Shown here: one piece after another, positions 46,063-56,060 of the stretch | Layout: each line of letters starts with the position of its first letter | Position numbering within the stretch: position 1 is the stretch's first letter | Assembly (NCBI GenBank): GCA_031315915.1 | Contig: JALDRK010000002.1 | Location: 62,001-126,000 of the forward strand | Direction of reading: 5' to 3' | DNA: 64,000 nucleotides | Source: Nitrospirales bacterium | GTDB taxonomy: Bacteria > Nitrospirota > Nitrospiria > Nitrospirales > UBA8639 | Position numbers and translations under genes: made by a program | The notes under the pieces: model-generated | Told to the model about the DNA's origin: nothing | The model's database searches: none | What the model saw: the letters and a program-made list of their open reading frames with translations, nothing else

Positions 46063-46638
46063 ATGGACATTCTCGTTTCCGAAGGCACCTTCCTTTTTCA
46101 TGTGCCGTATGGGCCCTCCCTCACCGACGGAAGTTGGGACGCCAGCTTTATTGACCTGAAGGCCAACCCCAACCTGATTCCAGTCCTGCCTCCCTGCGTG
46201 GGATGGCCGGAAACACAGGAACTGTTAAAACAACTCAACCACGCACATTCTCCCTTCATGACACTCGCGGCCGACCAAAGTTTTGCCAAAGGACCAGACC
46301 CGGCTCGTCCGGTGATTCTGACATCTTTTGTCACCGTGTGCTTTGCTGAAATTTCCCATAATGCCAAACACATCTTGACCGATCTCACCGCATTTCTTCG
46401 TGTTCACATGAAGGACTTGCTTCAAGAAATTAGCACATCGTTGGGTCACCCATTGGACTTGGAAGTGATTCTGGAAATTCAGCCCACCCACTACCGCACC
46501 CAACGCGTGCACGGTTGGAGCCTCACAGTCATGATAATTGGCTCAGGGCAGGAGCATCATGCGGTCCGCGGCCTCTGGGGTTGGGGAATTCAAGCTCTCA
46601 TGGACGCCTTGAAGGCCTATGCGCCGATTGAAGGGTGA
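46063..46638 (+). CDS. Hypothetical protein
   Basis: The 191-residue frame from ATG 46063 has ordinary globular composition, no signal peptide and no membrane helix. Features include FHVPYGPSLTDGSWDASFID near the start and GLWGWGIQALMDALKAYAP at the end. I do not recognise a family. It sits divergent from uup with a short shared promoter region and next to a decayed flavoprotein gene. Confidence 0.6.
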   Translation: MDILVSEGTFLFHVPYGPSLTDGSWDASFIDLKANPNLIPVLPPCVGWPETQELLKQLNHAHSPFMTLAADQSFAKGPDPARPVILTSFVTVCFAEISHNAKHILTDLTAFLRVHMKDLLQEISTSLGHPLDLEVILEIQPTHYRTQRVHGWSLTVMIIGSGQEHHAVRGLWGWGIQALMDALKAYAPIEG

Positions 46639-46802
46639 CTGACCTCCCTTGGGCACCAACAGCCTAGCGAGATCAACATCCGAGATTCCGGCATCAATTC
46701 GTCAAGATTATTGTTTCTCGTGACGATCAATACAGTCGAAAATTTGATGAAAGGCCGACCCGCTGAGGCTCGATTATCTAGATTTTTATCCGATATTACT
46801 CA

Positions 46803-47980
46803 TTACCGCCGTCTAGCAAAAGGGTGTGCAAGCCGATCGGTCATTCGACGCCATAACCCCTGATACGTTTCCCTTCCCTGCAATACCTCACAGTAGCGAC
46901 GTAATACCCGCTGATAGGCATGGGGAAAGGTCCGACCTGCCCACCGATGCACTGACCGTGGAAGTCCATAAATGATGCGACTGAGTTGGGCCGCCACATA
47001 AAATTCCTGGCCAAACTCCTTGTTGATGGATTCTTCATAGTGTTGCAAATGGGAAGGATTTTGCCTGAGAGCCGAAAACACCGCGACTGCGGCCAATTGC
47101 CCTGAGCGAACCGCATAATAAATGCCTTCCCCCAATAACGGATCGACCAGATGCCCTGCATCCCCCACCAACAGCGCACGCTCTCTCACCAGATTGCCTT
47201 TCCAGGGGTTCTCCTGGTTACGACTTCTTTGATAGGCGATAGGCAACGGATGGCCTAACGGCGGGGAAATGGATAGTCCCTCCAAGCTTTTTTCATTCCG
47301 GACAAACAGGTCAAAGCTCCGCCGCGGGCGATTAGCCCCTTTGACAAACTCACCCACACCAAAGGACAGACCATTGTGTTTAGGGAACACCCATCCATAC
47401 CCTTTTTCGGCCGCGGTAAGACTGATCACCGCTGTGGGAACCGTATGAACCGAAGACGGCAAAGGTATCCCATGATATTCACTTTCCAAGGCCGGAATCG
47501 TGTGGAACCGTCTTCCGGGAAAAAGATGTTGCGCCACAAGACTCCTCACCCCGTCTGCACCAACCACGAATCGTCCTTGATACCGGCCATGATTCGTGTT
47601 CACTTCCACCCCTCCCTCATACATGCGAAGAGCGATCACCGACTCTCCCTCATGCAATCTGGCTCCCGCTGCCACAGCCTTGCCTACTAACCACCGGTCA
47701 AATTGAGGACGCATGACCATATAGGCAACCGGTTGAGGAAATTCCAAATAAAACGATTCTTTTCCGCCACCGGGTGAGATTGAACTCGATGGACCGTTTG
47801 CTCTACGACCGTTTTGAAATCATCGGGTAAATTCGTTCCAGTTGGCCGAAAGCCCTCCCCGCCACCTTATAGCGAGGATGCACTGTTTATCTGGCTTCCA
47901 ATACGGACATTCCACGTTTAGGCAATTCATAGGCGGTGGTGGCTCCCTGCCGGCCAGTGCCAAATGCACAATGACATCCA
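46803..47980 (-). pseudogene. Decayed geranylgeranyl reductase-like flavoprotein
   Basis: The frame below 47747 encodes MRPQFDRWLVGKA, FVVGADGVRSLVAQ, GYGWVFPKHNGLSFG and LLVGDAGHLVDPLLGEGI, typical of the GG-reductase/FAD monooxygenase family. Upstream text continues the protein in shifting frames: a damaged FAD-binding start (DVIVHLALAGR where VGAGPAGS is expected), TTAYELPKRGMSVL, a TAA, then RYKV and LERIYP. Missing bases are evident near 47825-47827 and 47750-47753. No normal start exists. Its ancestral role was probably reduction of prenyl chains or a related oxidation. Confidence 0.75.
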
Positions 47981-48194
47981 CCACTGTCGACGAACTGAAC
48001 GATGGAGGGACGGCTCATTCATCGGCGGACCATGGGGAGAGCACCGCTCTTCCGAAGAGTGAGATTCTTGAACAAAGCAAGACATTATCATTCGTTGTAT
48101 CTGCCTTCTCAGGTCTGCATTACTTTACTGAAAACTCTTTGAGATTGACCAGATCGTATCCGATGGCCAGCTTCATGAACCTCCACGGGTTTAC

Positions 48195-48690
48195 CTACGT
48201 GGTATCTTTCCTAAAATTCAAGCTGCGCTTGTCCGCAATATTCGCCTGCATGGCGACATATCGGCGAATGATGTCTTCATCAATGCCGACCGTGGATACA
48301 AAAGTACCCTTTTGACCAGATTCACCTCGATCGGCCCCACCTTGGCGGCGTACACAGGCCTTGACTCCGGCTGACATTTTCTTCAGCGTCTCCACCACAA
48401 AACTGACATACTTTGGTGGAATGACCGTATGCGAGTGCACATGATCCTTCTCTACCCCAATCTCCGTCAGATGCTAATTCCGGATAAAATTTCCACAGCT
48501 TCATGTAACTTCGAAGCAAGATAGTCCGTAACGCCTTTGACAAGGATCTTCCGCCGGAATCTGGTCACCCACACAATGTGGTACTGCGTTTTGTAAACGG
48601 TATGGGCCGCTTTGTGTAATTTCATGCATCGCAGTGTACCGGAAGACGCAGGATTCTGCTCTCACCCCCGCCTTCACAGGCGGGGAACTC
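48195..48690 (-). mobile_element. Decayed IS200-type insertion sequence
   Basis: From ATG 48625 the text reads MKLHKAAHTVYKTQYHIVWV and RFRRKILVKGVTDYL, the start of IS200/IS605 TnpA (HUH) transposases. After a frame loss near 48490 it resumes with VEKDHVHSHTVIPPKYVSF, which holds the HxH motif, and FVSTVGIDEDIIRRYVAMQ, which holds the catalytic tyrosine. Beyond the start codon lies a CCCCGCC/GGCGGGG hairpin (48666-48685), like the end structure used by this family. Stops and frameshifts make it inactive. Confidence 0.8.
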
Positions 48691-48785
48691 CCGCTTAATT
48701 AGAATAAAAAATTTGGCTCGATGATCCTGACAATAAACCGATAAGGCTCTCATGACAATTTGAGGAATCAACGGAAGGAGCCCCT

Positions 48786-49826
48786 ATGCATCAACACCAA
48801 CGATCCTCAAGCCAAATTTCAACATGCTCAGGTTGGACCCGTCTCTCACGGAAATTTATTTTCAGTATGAGCTTGATACTGGCCCTGTGCGGGATTGTTC
48901 CAGGCTGTTCCATACCCTCCCTTCAAAAGACGGAACCGCTCGGACCGGGAGATCATACGTTGTGGCTTGATCATGACCACAGACATCGTTCATATCTGGT
49001 ACACCTCCCCCCTCAAGTCACGACGAATTCATCTCTTCCCGTGGTGTTGAATTTTCATGGTGGCGGAGGCCATGCGGCCCAGCAACAAGCGTATTCGAAT
49101 TTGGATCATCTGGCAGACTCCAAGGGGTTCATTGTGGTTTATCCAAATGGGACAGGAAACCTATCATCACGGCTTTTGACGTGGAACGCCGGAACCTGTT
49201 GCGGGTATGCGACAAAACACGGAATCGATGATGTCGGGTTTATCCGCCTCCTGATCGACCACTTGAAAAAACGAGTGCCTCTTGATGCCACACGGACATA
49301 TGCGACCGGCATGTCTAATGGCGCCATGATGGCCTATCGGTTGGCTGCCGAAGCGCCTGATCTTGTTGCTGCGATCGCGCCGATTGCCGGAAGTATGGCA
49401 CTTCCCCACATCTCGGCATCGCGTTCTGTGCCGATTATGCATGTGCACAGCCTTGATGACCCACGCGTACCCTATGAAGGGGGCTTCGGACTGCCGTTTC
49501 CGTTAACACGGCATCAAGACCATCATTTCCCCGTGGAAACTCAGTTGAGACAATGGATTGACCAAAACCAATGTAGCCCAGACCCTGCAACAGCCCCGAT
49601 GCTCCATGGGAAAGGCGGCACGCCGGAAGCCCATCACACGGCCCAAATGATTTCCTATAGTCCCTGTCAGACCGAAGCCGAGGTGCGGTTATGGCAATTA
49701 TCCGGCCCAGGGCATGTTTGGCCCGGCGGGGAACCAACGCCGTTTCAGCGGTTCCTGGGACCTCCGACTAACATCATCCAGGTCAATCAGGAAATGTGGG
49801 AATTTTTCATTCGCTACTCGCGATGA
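48786..49826 (+). CDS. LpqC-like secreted esterase (PHB depolymerase family lipoprotein)
   Basis: A signal ending ALCGIVPGCS carries a lipobox cysteine near residue 41. The alpha/beta-hydrolase has the oxyanion segment LNFHGGGGHAAQQ, the nucleophile elbow ATGMSNGAM (serine near 178) and late LWQLSGPGHVWPGG with the catalytic histidine. This fits LpqC/polyhydroxybutyrate depolymerase-like esterases acting outside the cell or in the periplasm. AACGGAAGGAG precedes ATG 48786. The natural substrate is unknown. Confidence 0.88.
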   Translation: MHQHQRSSSQISTCSGWTRLSRKFIFSMSLILALCGIVPGCSIPSLQKTEPLGPGDHTLWLDHDHRHRSYLVHLPPQVTTNSSLPVVLNFHGGGGHAAQQQAYSNLDHLADSKGFIVVYPNGTGNLSSRLLTWNAGTCCGYATKHGIDDVGFIRLLIDHLKKRVPLDATRTYATGMSNGAMMAYRLAAEAPDLVAAIAPIAGSMALPHISASRSVPIMHVHSLDDPRVPYEGGFGLPFPLTRHQDHHFPVETQLRQWIDQNQCSPDPATAPMLHGKGGTPEAHHTAQMISYSPCQTEAEVRLWQLSGPGHVWPGGEPTPFQRFLGPPTNIIQVNQEMWEFFIRYSR

Positions 49827-49899
49827 GCAGGCAACAGATACTACGCGCACACGGATAACCGATAGAACTCAGAATGCTCACGAAATTTTTAATATTCCG

Positions 49900-50931
49900 T
49901 CACCCTCCTCCCAGAATCACGTCGACATCTTTATCGACTTCCCCCCTGAGGATCGAAATGGTGACTGACTGTCCCGGTTCGGTTTGTTCGATAAGATAAT
50001 TTTTCAACTGCGCCGAACTGGTAATGGGGACGCCATTGATCGCCACCAACACATCGTCCTTGCGGAATCCGGCGTGCCGTGATGGACCTGACGCCTTGTC
50101 AATCACCAGCACCCATCGTCCATCCTTGTTCCTCGTGCCCAAATGAAGTCCTAACAACGAAAATCCGGGTATGCGCCCCTCTTGTAACGTAGTGACGACA
50201 CGATTGACCAACAACCCCGGCAAGGCAAAGGCAAATCGGCTGCACCGGCGATCTTCCTGCTCCATCTCAGTCTGAATAATGGCATGGACCAGCCCGATTA
50301 ATTCCCCATCCAGATTCAACAACCCGCCTCCGGAATTCCCACGACAGGCTGACAAATCAACCTGCATGACTCGACTTTGGAGGGTGGGTAAAAAGGCATT
50401 GGGATTTCCAATGTGTCCAAAACTGATGGCCGGCCCCCACCCTAAAGGGTAGCCCACAGTAAACACCTCATCTCCATAGGTCACAGCTTGCGCACTCACC
50501 GGCACACTGGAAGACGGCCATTCCAATTCGTTGTGAGACAATTGATACACGGCCACATCCATATAGGCACTGGCTCCTTTTCGAATCGCCGTCAATTCAC
50601 GCAGATCGTCGGTTAACACTCTGATGGTTTCAGGGACGATTTGCTTGGACCCTTCCGTGCGTTCTACAGCATGACGGGCTGTCACAACCAATCCATGACC
50701 GATGTGAATTCCCGTTCCTTTTACCGAAACGGATATCCCAAAGTCCTCGACTACATCTCCTTGTGCCGATCCACCCAGGATTCCAACGGTGGCTTGTTTG
50801 GCACGCTCGATCCCGGCGGATTTGTCTAAGGATTCCGCACGAACCAGAGATTCGACATTTATGAAACATCCGACGATACACAGGACGCGAAGGATCATCC
50901 TGAAATTTTCGGCATAGCTTTTCATGGTCAT
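49900..50931 (-). CDS. Periplasmic trypsin-like serine protease with PDZ domain (S1C)
   Basis: After a signal peptide (to about residue 31) the protease domain shows all three catalytic residues: VVTARHAVE (His), AYMDVAVYQL (Asp) and ACRGNSGGGLLN (Ser). A PDZ domain with AGFRKDDVLVAINGVPITSS occupies the last 100 residues. This is the HtrA/DegP-like layout with a single PDZ, suited to quality control of periplasmic proteins. ATG 50931 or 50925 follows CGAGGAA. It is 18 bases downstream of the mug gene. Confidence 0.9.
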   Translation of the reverse strand: MTMKSYAENFRMILRVLCIVGCFINVESLVRAESLDKSAGIERAKQATVGILGGSAQGDVVEDFGISVSVKGTGIHIGHGLVVTARHAVERTEGSKQIVPETIRVLTDDLRELTAIRKGASAYMDVAVYQLSHNELEWPSSSVPVSAQAVTYGDEVFTVGYPLGWGPAISFGHIGNPNAFLPTLQSRVMQVDLSACRGNSGGGLLNLDGELIGLVHAIIQTEMEQEDRRCSRFAFALPGLLVNRVVTTLQEGRIPGFSLLGLHLGTRNKDGRWVLVIDKASGPSRHAGFRKDDVLVAINGVPITSSAQLKNYLIEQTEPGQSVTISILRGEVDKDVDVILGGG

Positions 50932-50949
50932 ATTCCTCGTAAAATCCTA

Positions 50950-51498
50950 TTACCTGATGGGATTCACCATCTGACCTAGGGCCTGAAACAAGCGGCTCAT
51001 CGCCTGATACGAATAGTGGGCATTGCGTCCGCTCGGATTGGGCAACACAAAAACCTGCGACTGATGTATACAAACCGTTTGAAGTCCCGGTTTGATCTGC
51101 ATAGTTTTCGAAACCGGCGACACATTGCCCAATGGTGACTCAGAAAAAAGAATCCTTGCCATGCCTATCCCCAAAAGCGCAAGGATCTTGGGACGAAAGT
51201 GCGCGATTTTCTTTAAAAGGGCGAACCGCCCCCGCCGATAATCCTTTTGGGTCAATTCATGAGTTCCCGTCGTCGGGCGGGCAACCAAATTTGTCAAGCC
51301 AATTCCCCATTCCAACAGTCTGGCATCTTCCCAATAATTCACAGGACGGGGGACTAGGCGGGAATCAGCTAACAATTTCCAAAAACGATTGGAATGACCT
51401 GCAAAATGATGTCCTACCACCGCAGATCGCAAACCCGGATTGATGCCTACAAACAAGACACGCAAATCCGAGGTCACATAATCCGGAAGGCCGAGCAA
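50950..51498 (-). CDS. mug: G:T/U mismatch-specific DNA glycosylase
   Basis: The 182-residue protein has the uracil-DNA glycosylase-fold signature LFVGINPGLRSAVVGHHFAG, in which GINPG activates water and GHHFA contacts the base, and SNRFWKLL. A C-terminal LPNPSGRNAHYS closes the active site. It removes uracil or thymine mispaired with guanine during base-excision repair. The start is probably TTG 51498; no ATG gives a complete N-terminus. It may be co-transcribed with the downstream protease gene. Confidence 0.9.
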   Translation of the reverse strand: MLGLPDYVTSDLRVLFVGINPGLRSAVVGHHFAGHSNRFWKLLADSRLVPRPVNYWEDARLLEWGIGLTNLVARPTTGTHELTQKDYRRGRFALLKKIAHFRPKILALLGIGMARILFSESPLGNVSPVSKTMQIKPGLQTVCIHQSQVFVLPNPSGRNAHYSYQAMSRLFQALGQMVNPIR

Positions 51499-51580
51499 AA
51501 CCTATACCTCACCAATTAAAAAAACCAGGACGTCGTCAATGAATGGAGACGTTAAGAGGAAATCAATGTCAATGGAGTTT

Positions 51581-52219
51581 TCAGCGGGATACGATGGTCT
51601 TTTGAATTTCGGCGAGAAGTTGTTGGGCTTCGGGAAGTAAATCTAGCTGTTGCCGGTTTTTGGCCAGGTTGTAGGCATCTCGGGCATAGAACAGCGCATC
51701 TTGCTGATCGCCCCGTTCTACACACAGTCTGGCAAGACCTATTCGAGCATTAATGGCGGTCGGGTCTTCCTTCACGACCCGTTTGAGCAACACTTCCCCC
51801 TTCTCTGGATCTCCCCCCATGATCCACGGCAACCGGACCAGCAACATACCCTTCGCCGAGATGGCATCAAGATAATCGGGATTCAGGGCAATGGCAGTGT
51901 TCAAAGCATCCATTAAACGATGGTATTCCAGTGCCGCACTCAGCACCTCGCCATCCAATCTCATCTGCTCTCCCAAGTTGCAAAAAAAGGAGAAATGCCC
52001 ATTCGGATACTGCTTATCCAATTGCATGGCCTCTTCAGCCAACTGCTTTCCCAGCTCAAAGTGACGGGCGCGCACCTCTCGGTCTGTCGCAATCCGTCCT
52101 TTTTGACATTGCTCCATCGACTGCTGGCTCAATTCAATAGCTGATGTCCCCGCCCAGACGATCGGAGCCCACATCAGCACAATTATTAAACACGCCATTA
52201 CTTTATAGAAACCTGACAT
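51581..52219 (-). CDS. Exported tetratricopeptide-repeat protein
   Basis: ATG 52219, preceded by AAGGAG, opens a signal peptide (VMACLIIVLMWAPIVWAG). The remainder is helical with TPR-like units (NTAIALNPDYLDAISAKGML, INARIGLARLCVERGDQQDA). TPR proteins scaffold complexes; no partner is evident. An earlier codon at 52264 would give a poor leader. It lies in its own transcript between mug and a gene-poor stretch. Confidence 0.8.
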   Translation of the reverse strand: MSGFYKVMACLIIVLMWAPIVWAGTSAIELSQQSMEQCQKGRIATDREVRARHFELGKQLAEEAMQLDKQYPNGHFSFFCNLGEQMRLDGEVLSAALEYHRLMDALNTAIALNPDYLDAISAKGMLLVRLPWIMGGDPEKGEVLLKRVVKEDPTAINARIGLARLCVERGDQQDALFYARDAYNLAKNRQQLDLLPEAQQLLAEIQKTIVSR

Positions 52220-52543
52220 GGCTACTCCTTCACCAAGACCGGATTTCAACCCAGTCACATACAAACTTCTCGGAACTTTCCTGAGGGGGGTTTAATTGCA
52301 AAGAGGGTATCTGATTATAGCATATGAATTTCGTTGTCTTCAAAGGTTTTTTGCCGTTGAGGGACGTTCTTGCATTGGTAAGCCTTGAGGACACCCTGAC
52401 CTGTATAGCCAAAAAAAAGAGGCGTGATTTTCTTAACCCGCTCGTGCGAGCATCCGACAAGATCACAAGACTGAAAAACCTCATGAATGATACCGCTGCC
52501 CTCACAGCCGTAGAGAAGACTTTTTAAGAAAGGCGGTTTCCCA

Positions 52544-52711
52544 ATGGAGTCGGAAGAGATTCGACAGCTTTGGGCTGACGGAGAAGAATGGGTCATTAAA
52601 CGTCAACACCACCAATATTGGCACCGTCCAGACCAAAAGCCTGGCCCTTGGAGAACAGGACTTCCTCCAAGTGTCTTCCCGCCCGATATCGAATTACTGT
52701 TTGATGAATAA
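52544..52711 (+). CDS. 55-residue hypothetical protein
   Basis: ATG 52544 follows AAAGGCGG at ideal spacing. The product starts MESEEIRQLWADGEEWVIK and ends FPPDIELLFDE, with many tryptophans, histidines and prolines in between. Composition and ribosome-binding site support a real small cytosolic protein, but no family is recognised. The stretch to its left, 52265-52543, shows nothing supported. Confidence 0.55.
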   Translation: MESEEIRQLWADGEEWVIKRQHHQYWHRPDQKPGPWRTGLPPSVFPPDIELLFDE

Positions 52712-52808
52712 TCAGCGGTTTTGACATCTCCAAGACAACGCATTACCCTTCATTCGATTTTTCCATTACTCCAAGTTTTCATCGCCACCTTCTCTCGAAG
52801 GTTGAACT

Positions 52809-53204
52809 ATGCGTTTGCCAGGACGGGTCATCGGCCTGTTAAAAGAATACATGCATAATTTGGTCGAACAGGCCAAACAAGAAGACGTTGCCCTGAGCAC
52901 ATTTGGATTTGCCAAGCAACCCTATCGTTCCGATCAGGCCATTTCCGATTTGCTGGCGATTTTAGATGATCGGATTGAATCGGAAGGCGTTCAGGTCGGC
53001 TTGGCCGTCGAATTTCTGCACCAAATGTGGACGTTGTGCAATCAGGCCGATTCACAAATCGCGGAGACGGTATGGCTCAGAAAAAATCTGGAAGGAGGGA
53101 CGGGGTCGAAGGCGGAGATCAGAGATCACACCTATCACGCCCTCATTACTTACCTGGAATCGCAACCCGAAGAAGACGAAACCGGAGAAGCTACGGCAAA
53201 CTGA
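52809..53204 (+). CDS. Hypothetical helical protein
   Basis: The 131-residue product is mainly helical and acidic at the end (SQPEEDETGEATAN), with no signal or membrane segment. I do not recognise the family. Its 3' end overlaps the convergent prmA gene by 55 bases. CTCGAAGG precedes the ATG. Confidence 0.6.
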   Translation: MRLPGRVIGLLKEYMHNLVEQAKQEDVALSTFGFAKQPYRSDQAISDLLAILDDRIESEGVQVGLAVEFLHQMWTLCNQADSQIAETVWLRKNLEGGTGSKAEIRDHTYHALITYLESQPEEDETGEATAN

Positions 53205-54031
53205 ATGGCAATCCAGCCCTCATGCATCCGTGTGGCCCGATGTGTCCATCCCTCACGCTGGAACACAACACGAATATCGGCCTCATCTTCACATAATAAT
53301 CCGGACAGGTATAAGGCGGTCCTTGGGGAACGGAACCGGGAAAAATACGGACTCAAAGATAGAAGGGTTCTTCGATCCAAATTGGCGATAATCACGGCAT
53401 AGGCCTGCTCAGGGATTTCTGTCATCTGCTCGTCGACTAATTCAAGCTCTTCCGTCAAATTGTTCACCATGGCATATTCCCGAGCACAGGCAATGGCTGT
53501 CGCATCCACATCAATGCCTAAGGCAGAAGAGGCCCCTAACCGCAAAGCTCCCATGCATAAAATGCCGCTTCCCGTCCCGATATCCAAGATCCGGTCACCC
53601 GGATGCCAATTCACTTCTTCCAGCCATTCAAGCAACAGTTGGGTCGTTGCATGATGTCCTGTTCCAAAAGCCTGCTTCGGGTCCAACACCAATTCAATCC
53701 GAGACTCTGGCGGGCTTATCGCACTCCAACTCGGACGAATGAAAAAACGTCGACCAACGCAAATGGGTTGCACCGAGGCGGCCCATCGAGCATTCCAATC
53801 CTGCTCCACTCCTGGCAACAACGCTATGGATTTTTCAGGCAACTCGACTCCCAATAGCTTCAGGGCCACCTTGACGTGATTCAGCGCCGCCTCTCCCGTC
53901 CCTTGCCAGAACAGGCTCATCAGACCATCCTGTTCCCATACTCCCAAAAAATCCGGGCCGTCACACATCCCGGCCAATTCGGATGCGTCCACACATTGCG
54001 GAATTTTCACTTCAAAATGCCGAATTTTCAT
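53150..54031 (-). CDS. prmA: Ribosomal protein L11 methyltransferase PrmA-like
   Basis: The 293-residue protein carries the PrmA signature AFGTGHHATTQLLLEWLEE near residue 120. The SAM-binding ILDIGTGSGILCMGAL and IDVDATAIACAREYA follow, with IANLDRRTLLSL in the NPxL-like position. The N-terminal 100 residues fit the L11-binding domain. PrmA methylates lysines and the N-terminus of L11. Here NLD replaces the usual N-I/L-A/L, a mild deviation. It is divergent from the MutS-like gene. Confidence 0.88.
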   Translation of the reverse strand: MKIRHFEVKIPQCVDASELAGMCDGPDFLGVWEQDGLMSLFWQGTGEAALNHVKVALKLLGVELPEKSIALLPGVEQDWNARWAASVQPICVGRRFFIRPSWSAISPPESRIELVLDPKQAFGTGHHATTQLLLEWLEEVNWHPGDRILDIGTGSGILCMGALRLGASSALGIDVDATAIACAREYAMVNNLTEELELVDEQMTEIPEQAYAVIIANLDRRTLLSLSPYFSRFRSPRTALYLSGLLCEDEADIRVVFQREGWTHRATRMHEGWIAIQFAVASPVSSSSGCDSR

Positions 54032-54076
54032 ATAGAATGACTGAGATCACACAAAACTCTCATTTTCCCCATTACC

Positions 54077-55942
54077 ATGAATACTGTAAGAACAGATCAA
54101 CGCGAACGCAGCCTCTTCCGCATTCTTCGCCGTCTTGAACAAGCCAAAGTCAGGGGAGTCGAAGCCAGCAGGAATTTCAGCCGGTTGCGACTAGTGGTCT
54201 TTTTGATCGGCGCCAGTCTGTGCTTAGGTCTCTATCAACAGGCTTGGTTTCATGCAGGAAACCTGCTGCTGTTTGCCTTCCTGGCCGGCTTTCTGACTAT
54301 ATCCTTTTTTCACCAACGATTGAAATCACGACTCAGGCGCTTGGACCTTTGGATGGACCTGAAGCGGACCAACCTTGCCAGGCTCCGCCTGGATTGGACT
54401 CAGATTCCCCCGATCATGCATACCTCCCCCCCTCATCATCCCTATGCCTTAGACTTGGATTTGGCCGGACCGCATTCTCTGTTGACGCTTTTGGATACGA
54501 CCTTCTCCTCAAATGGCCGCCTGGAATTGGAACGATGGATCTTTCAAACCGAGAGTCCCAATACCCATTCCCTGGACTGGCCTGACCGGCAAGCCTTGGC
54601 CAAAGAACTGACCCCCCTGGTTCGTTTGCGTGATCGGTGCTGGTTAGCCACTCGCCTCATCGCTCCAGAACCGCTCGATGGCACACGCATTACCTCCTTG
54701 ATCGAGCATCCAACCGGCATTCCATCCCTGTCCTGGATCCTCCCAACCAGCTTTCTTATGACGGGCCTTACCCTCTCCTTAGGAATGTGGACCATTCTGA
54801 CCGGTGCACCAAACTTTTGGTTACTCCCATTAGTTCTCTATGCCGGGATGTACTTCATGCTCTCAGGTGCGATCGGTTCCCTCTTTGGGCGAGTGCTGGC
54901 ATTGCATATGGAGTTGGAGAAACTGGTATCAGTAATTCGTATATTGGAAGAAAGTAGCGTAACGAAATTTCCGACAATTCGACACGTCTGCGCTCCTCTT
55001 CTCGAATCTGCACATCGCCCAACCCGCAGCCTCGCTCGTCTCAGCCGTATTTGCCAGGCCCTCAGCGTCAAAGCTCATCCCCTCATTCATCTAGGACTCA
55101 ATATTGTTACCCCATGGGACATATGGTTTGTGAGCCGGCTCGAACGCCTGCTCAACCAACTCCGGCATCGCCTTCCCGAATGGCTCGCAACCATTGGCAT
55201 CATCGATGCCGCCAGTGCCCTGGCTCGCTTTGCCTATCTGAATCCCGACTATGCCTGGCCTTCCCGAGAGACCACAGCCTCTCAATCCATTCCAGGACTG
55301 ACCGCCAAAGGCCTCGGACATCCGTTGATTCCTCACAATCGGCGGGTCAGCAATGATTTGGAACTACGAGGGGAAGGACACATGGTGTTAATCACCGGAT
55401 CGAACATGTCGGGGAAAAGCACCTTTCTCCGGACAGTGGGAATTAATTTATGCCTGGCCCAGGCCGGTGGCCCAGTGTGTGCGGGGACCTTTTCCTGGAA
55501 CTGGCTTCGGCTTTCTTGCTGCATCAGGGTGACCGATGCGTTGGACGAAGGGTTGTCCTATTTTTATGCGGAAGTCAAACGCTTGAAAGTCATTTTGAAC
55601 GGCGTACAGGATTCCAATCCTATTCCCGTATTATTCCTGATCGACGAAATTTATCGCGGCACGAATAACCGTGAACGCCTCGCCGGCAGCCGGGCCTACA
55701 TTCAGGCTCTACAAGCCAGTCGAGGGTTAGGCCTGCTATCCACGCATGACTTGGAACTTGCGGGCCTGGCGGATACCAACGGCCATCTTCGCAACGCGCA
55801 TTTTCAGGAAACCGTCCGGGAAGGTTCCCTCCACTTCGACTATCGGTTGCGTCCAGGTCCCTGCCCGACGACTAATGCCTTGCGCATTATGGCGCAGGAA
55901 GGCCTCCCTGTACCGGAGGAAGACGTTAAGCGAAAAAAGTAA
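54077..55942 (+). CDS. Membrane-anchored MutS-family ATPase
   Basis: Residues about 40-80 hold two hydrophobic segments (VVFLIGASLCLGLY, LLLFAFLAGFLTISFF) and two more lie near 220-270. The C-terminal third is a MutS ATPase: ITGSNMSGKSTFLRTVG (Walker A), FLIDEIYRGTNNRER (Walker B and D-loop) and LLSTHDLEL. Mismatch-recognition domain I of canonical MutS is absent. Membrane MutS relatives exist but their function is unknown. The start ATG 54077 lacks a clear ribosome-binding site. It is divergent from prmA. Confidence 0.88.
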   Translation: MNTVRTDQRERSLFRILRRLEQAKVRGVEASRNFSRLRLVVFLIGASLCLGLYQQAWFHAGNLLLFAFLAGFLTISFFHQRLKSRLRRLDLWMDLKRTNLARLRLDWTQIPPIMHTSPPHHPYALDLDLAGPHSLLTLLDTTFSSNGRLELERWIFQTESPNTHSLDWPDRQALAKELTPLVRLRDRCWLATRLIAPEPLDGTRITSLIEHPTGIPSLSWILPTSFLMTGLTLSLGMWTILTGAPNFWLLPLVLYAGMYFMLSGAIGSLFGRVLALHMELEKLVSVIRILEESSVTKFPTIRHVCAPLLESAHRPTRSLARLSRICQALSVKAHPLIHLGLNIVTPWDIWFVSRLERLLNQLRHRLPEWLATIGIIDAASALARFAYLNPDYAWPSRETTASQSIPGLTAKGLGHPLIPHNRRVSNDLELRGEGHMVLITGSNMSGKSTFLRTVGINLCLAQAGGPVCAGTFSWNWLRLSCCIRVTDALDEGLSYFYAEVKRLKVILNGVQDSNPIPVLFLIDEIYRGTNNRERLAGSRAYIQALQASRGLGLLSTHDLELAGLADTNGHLRNAHFQETVREGSLHFDYRLRPGPCPTTNALRIMAQEGLPVPEEDVKRKK

Positions 55943-56060
55943 ATCGCAGGGAATGGGGAGTACCGAAAACTCAAGAAGGAAAAATCAGAAAACCTGAGAT
56001 TGACAGCCTGGAATACCATCGCCCCATATGCTTTACTTCCGACGTTTCAACCCTTATGAA

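Noticed and set aside
52324-52527. 67-codon plus-strand frame before the 55-residue gene
   Set aside because: There is no ribosome-binding site and no protein-like pattern.
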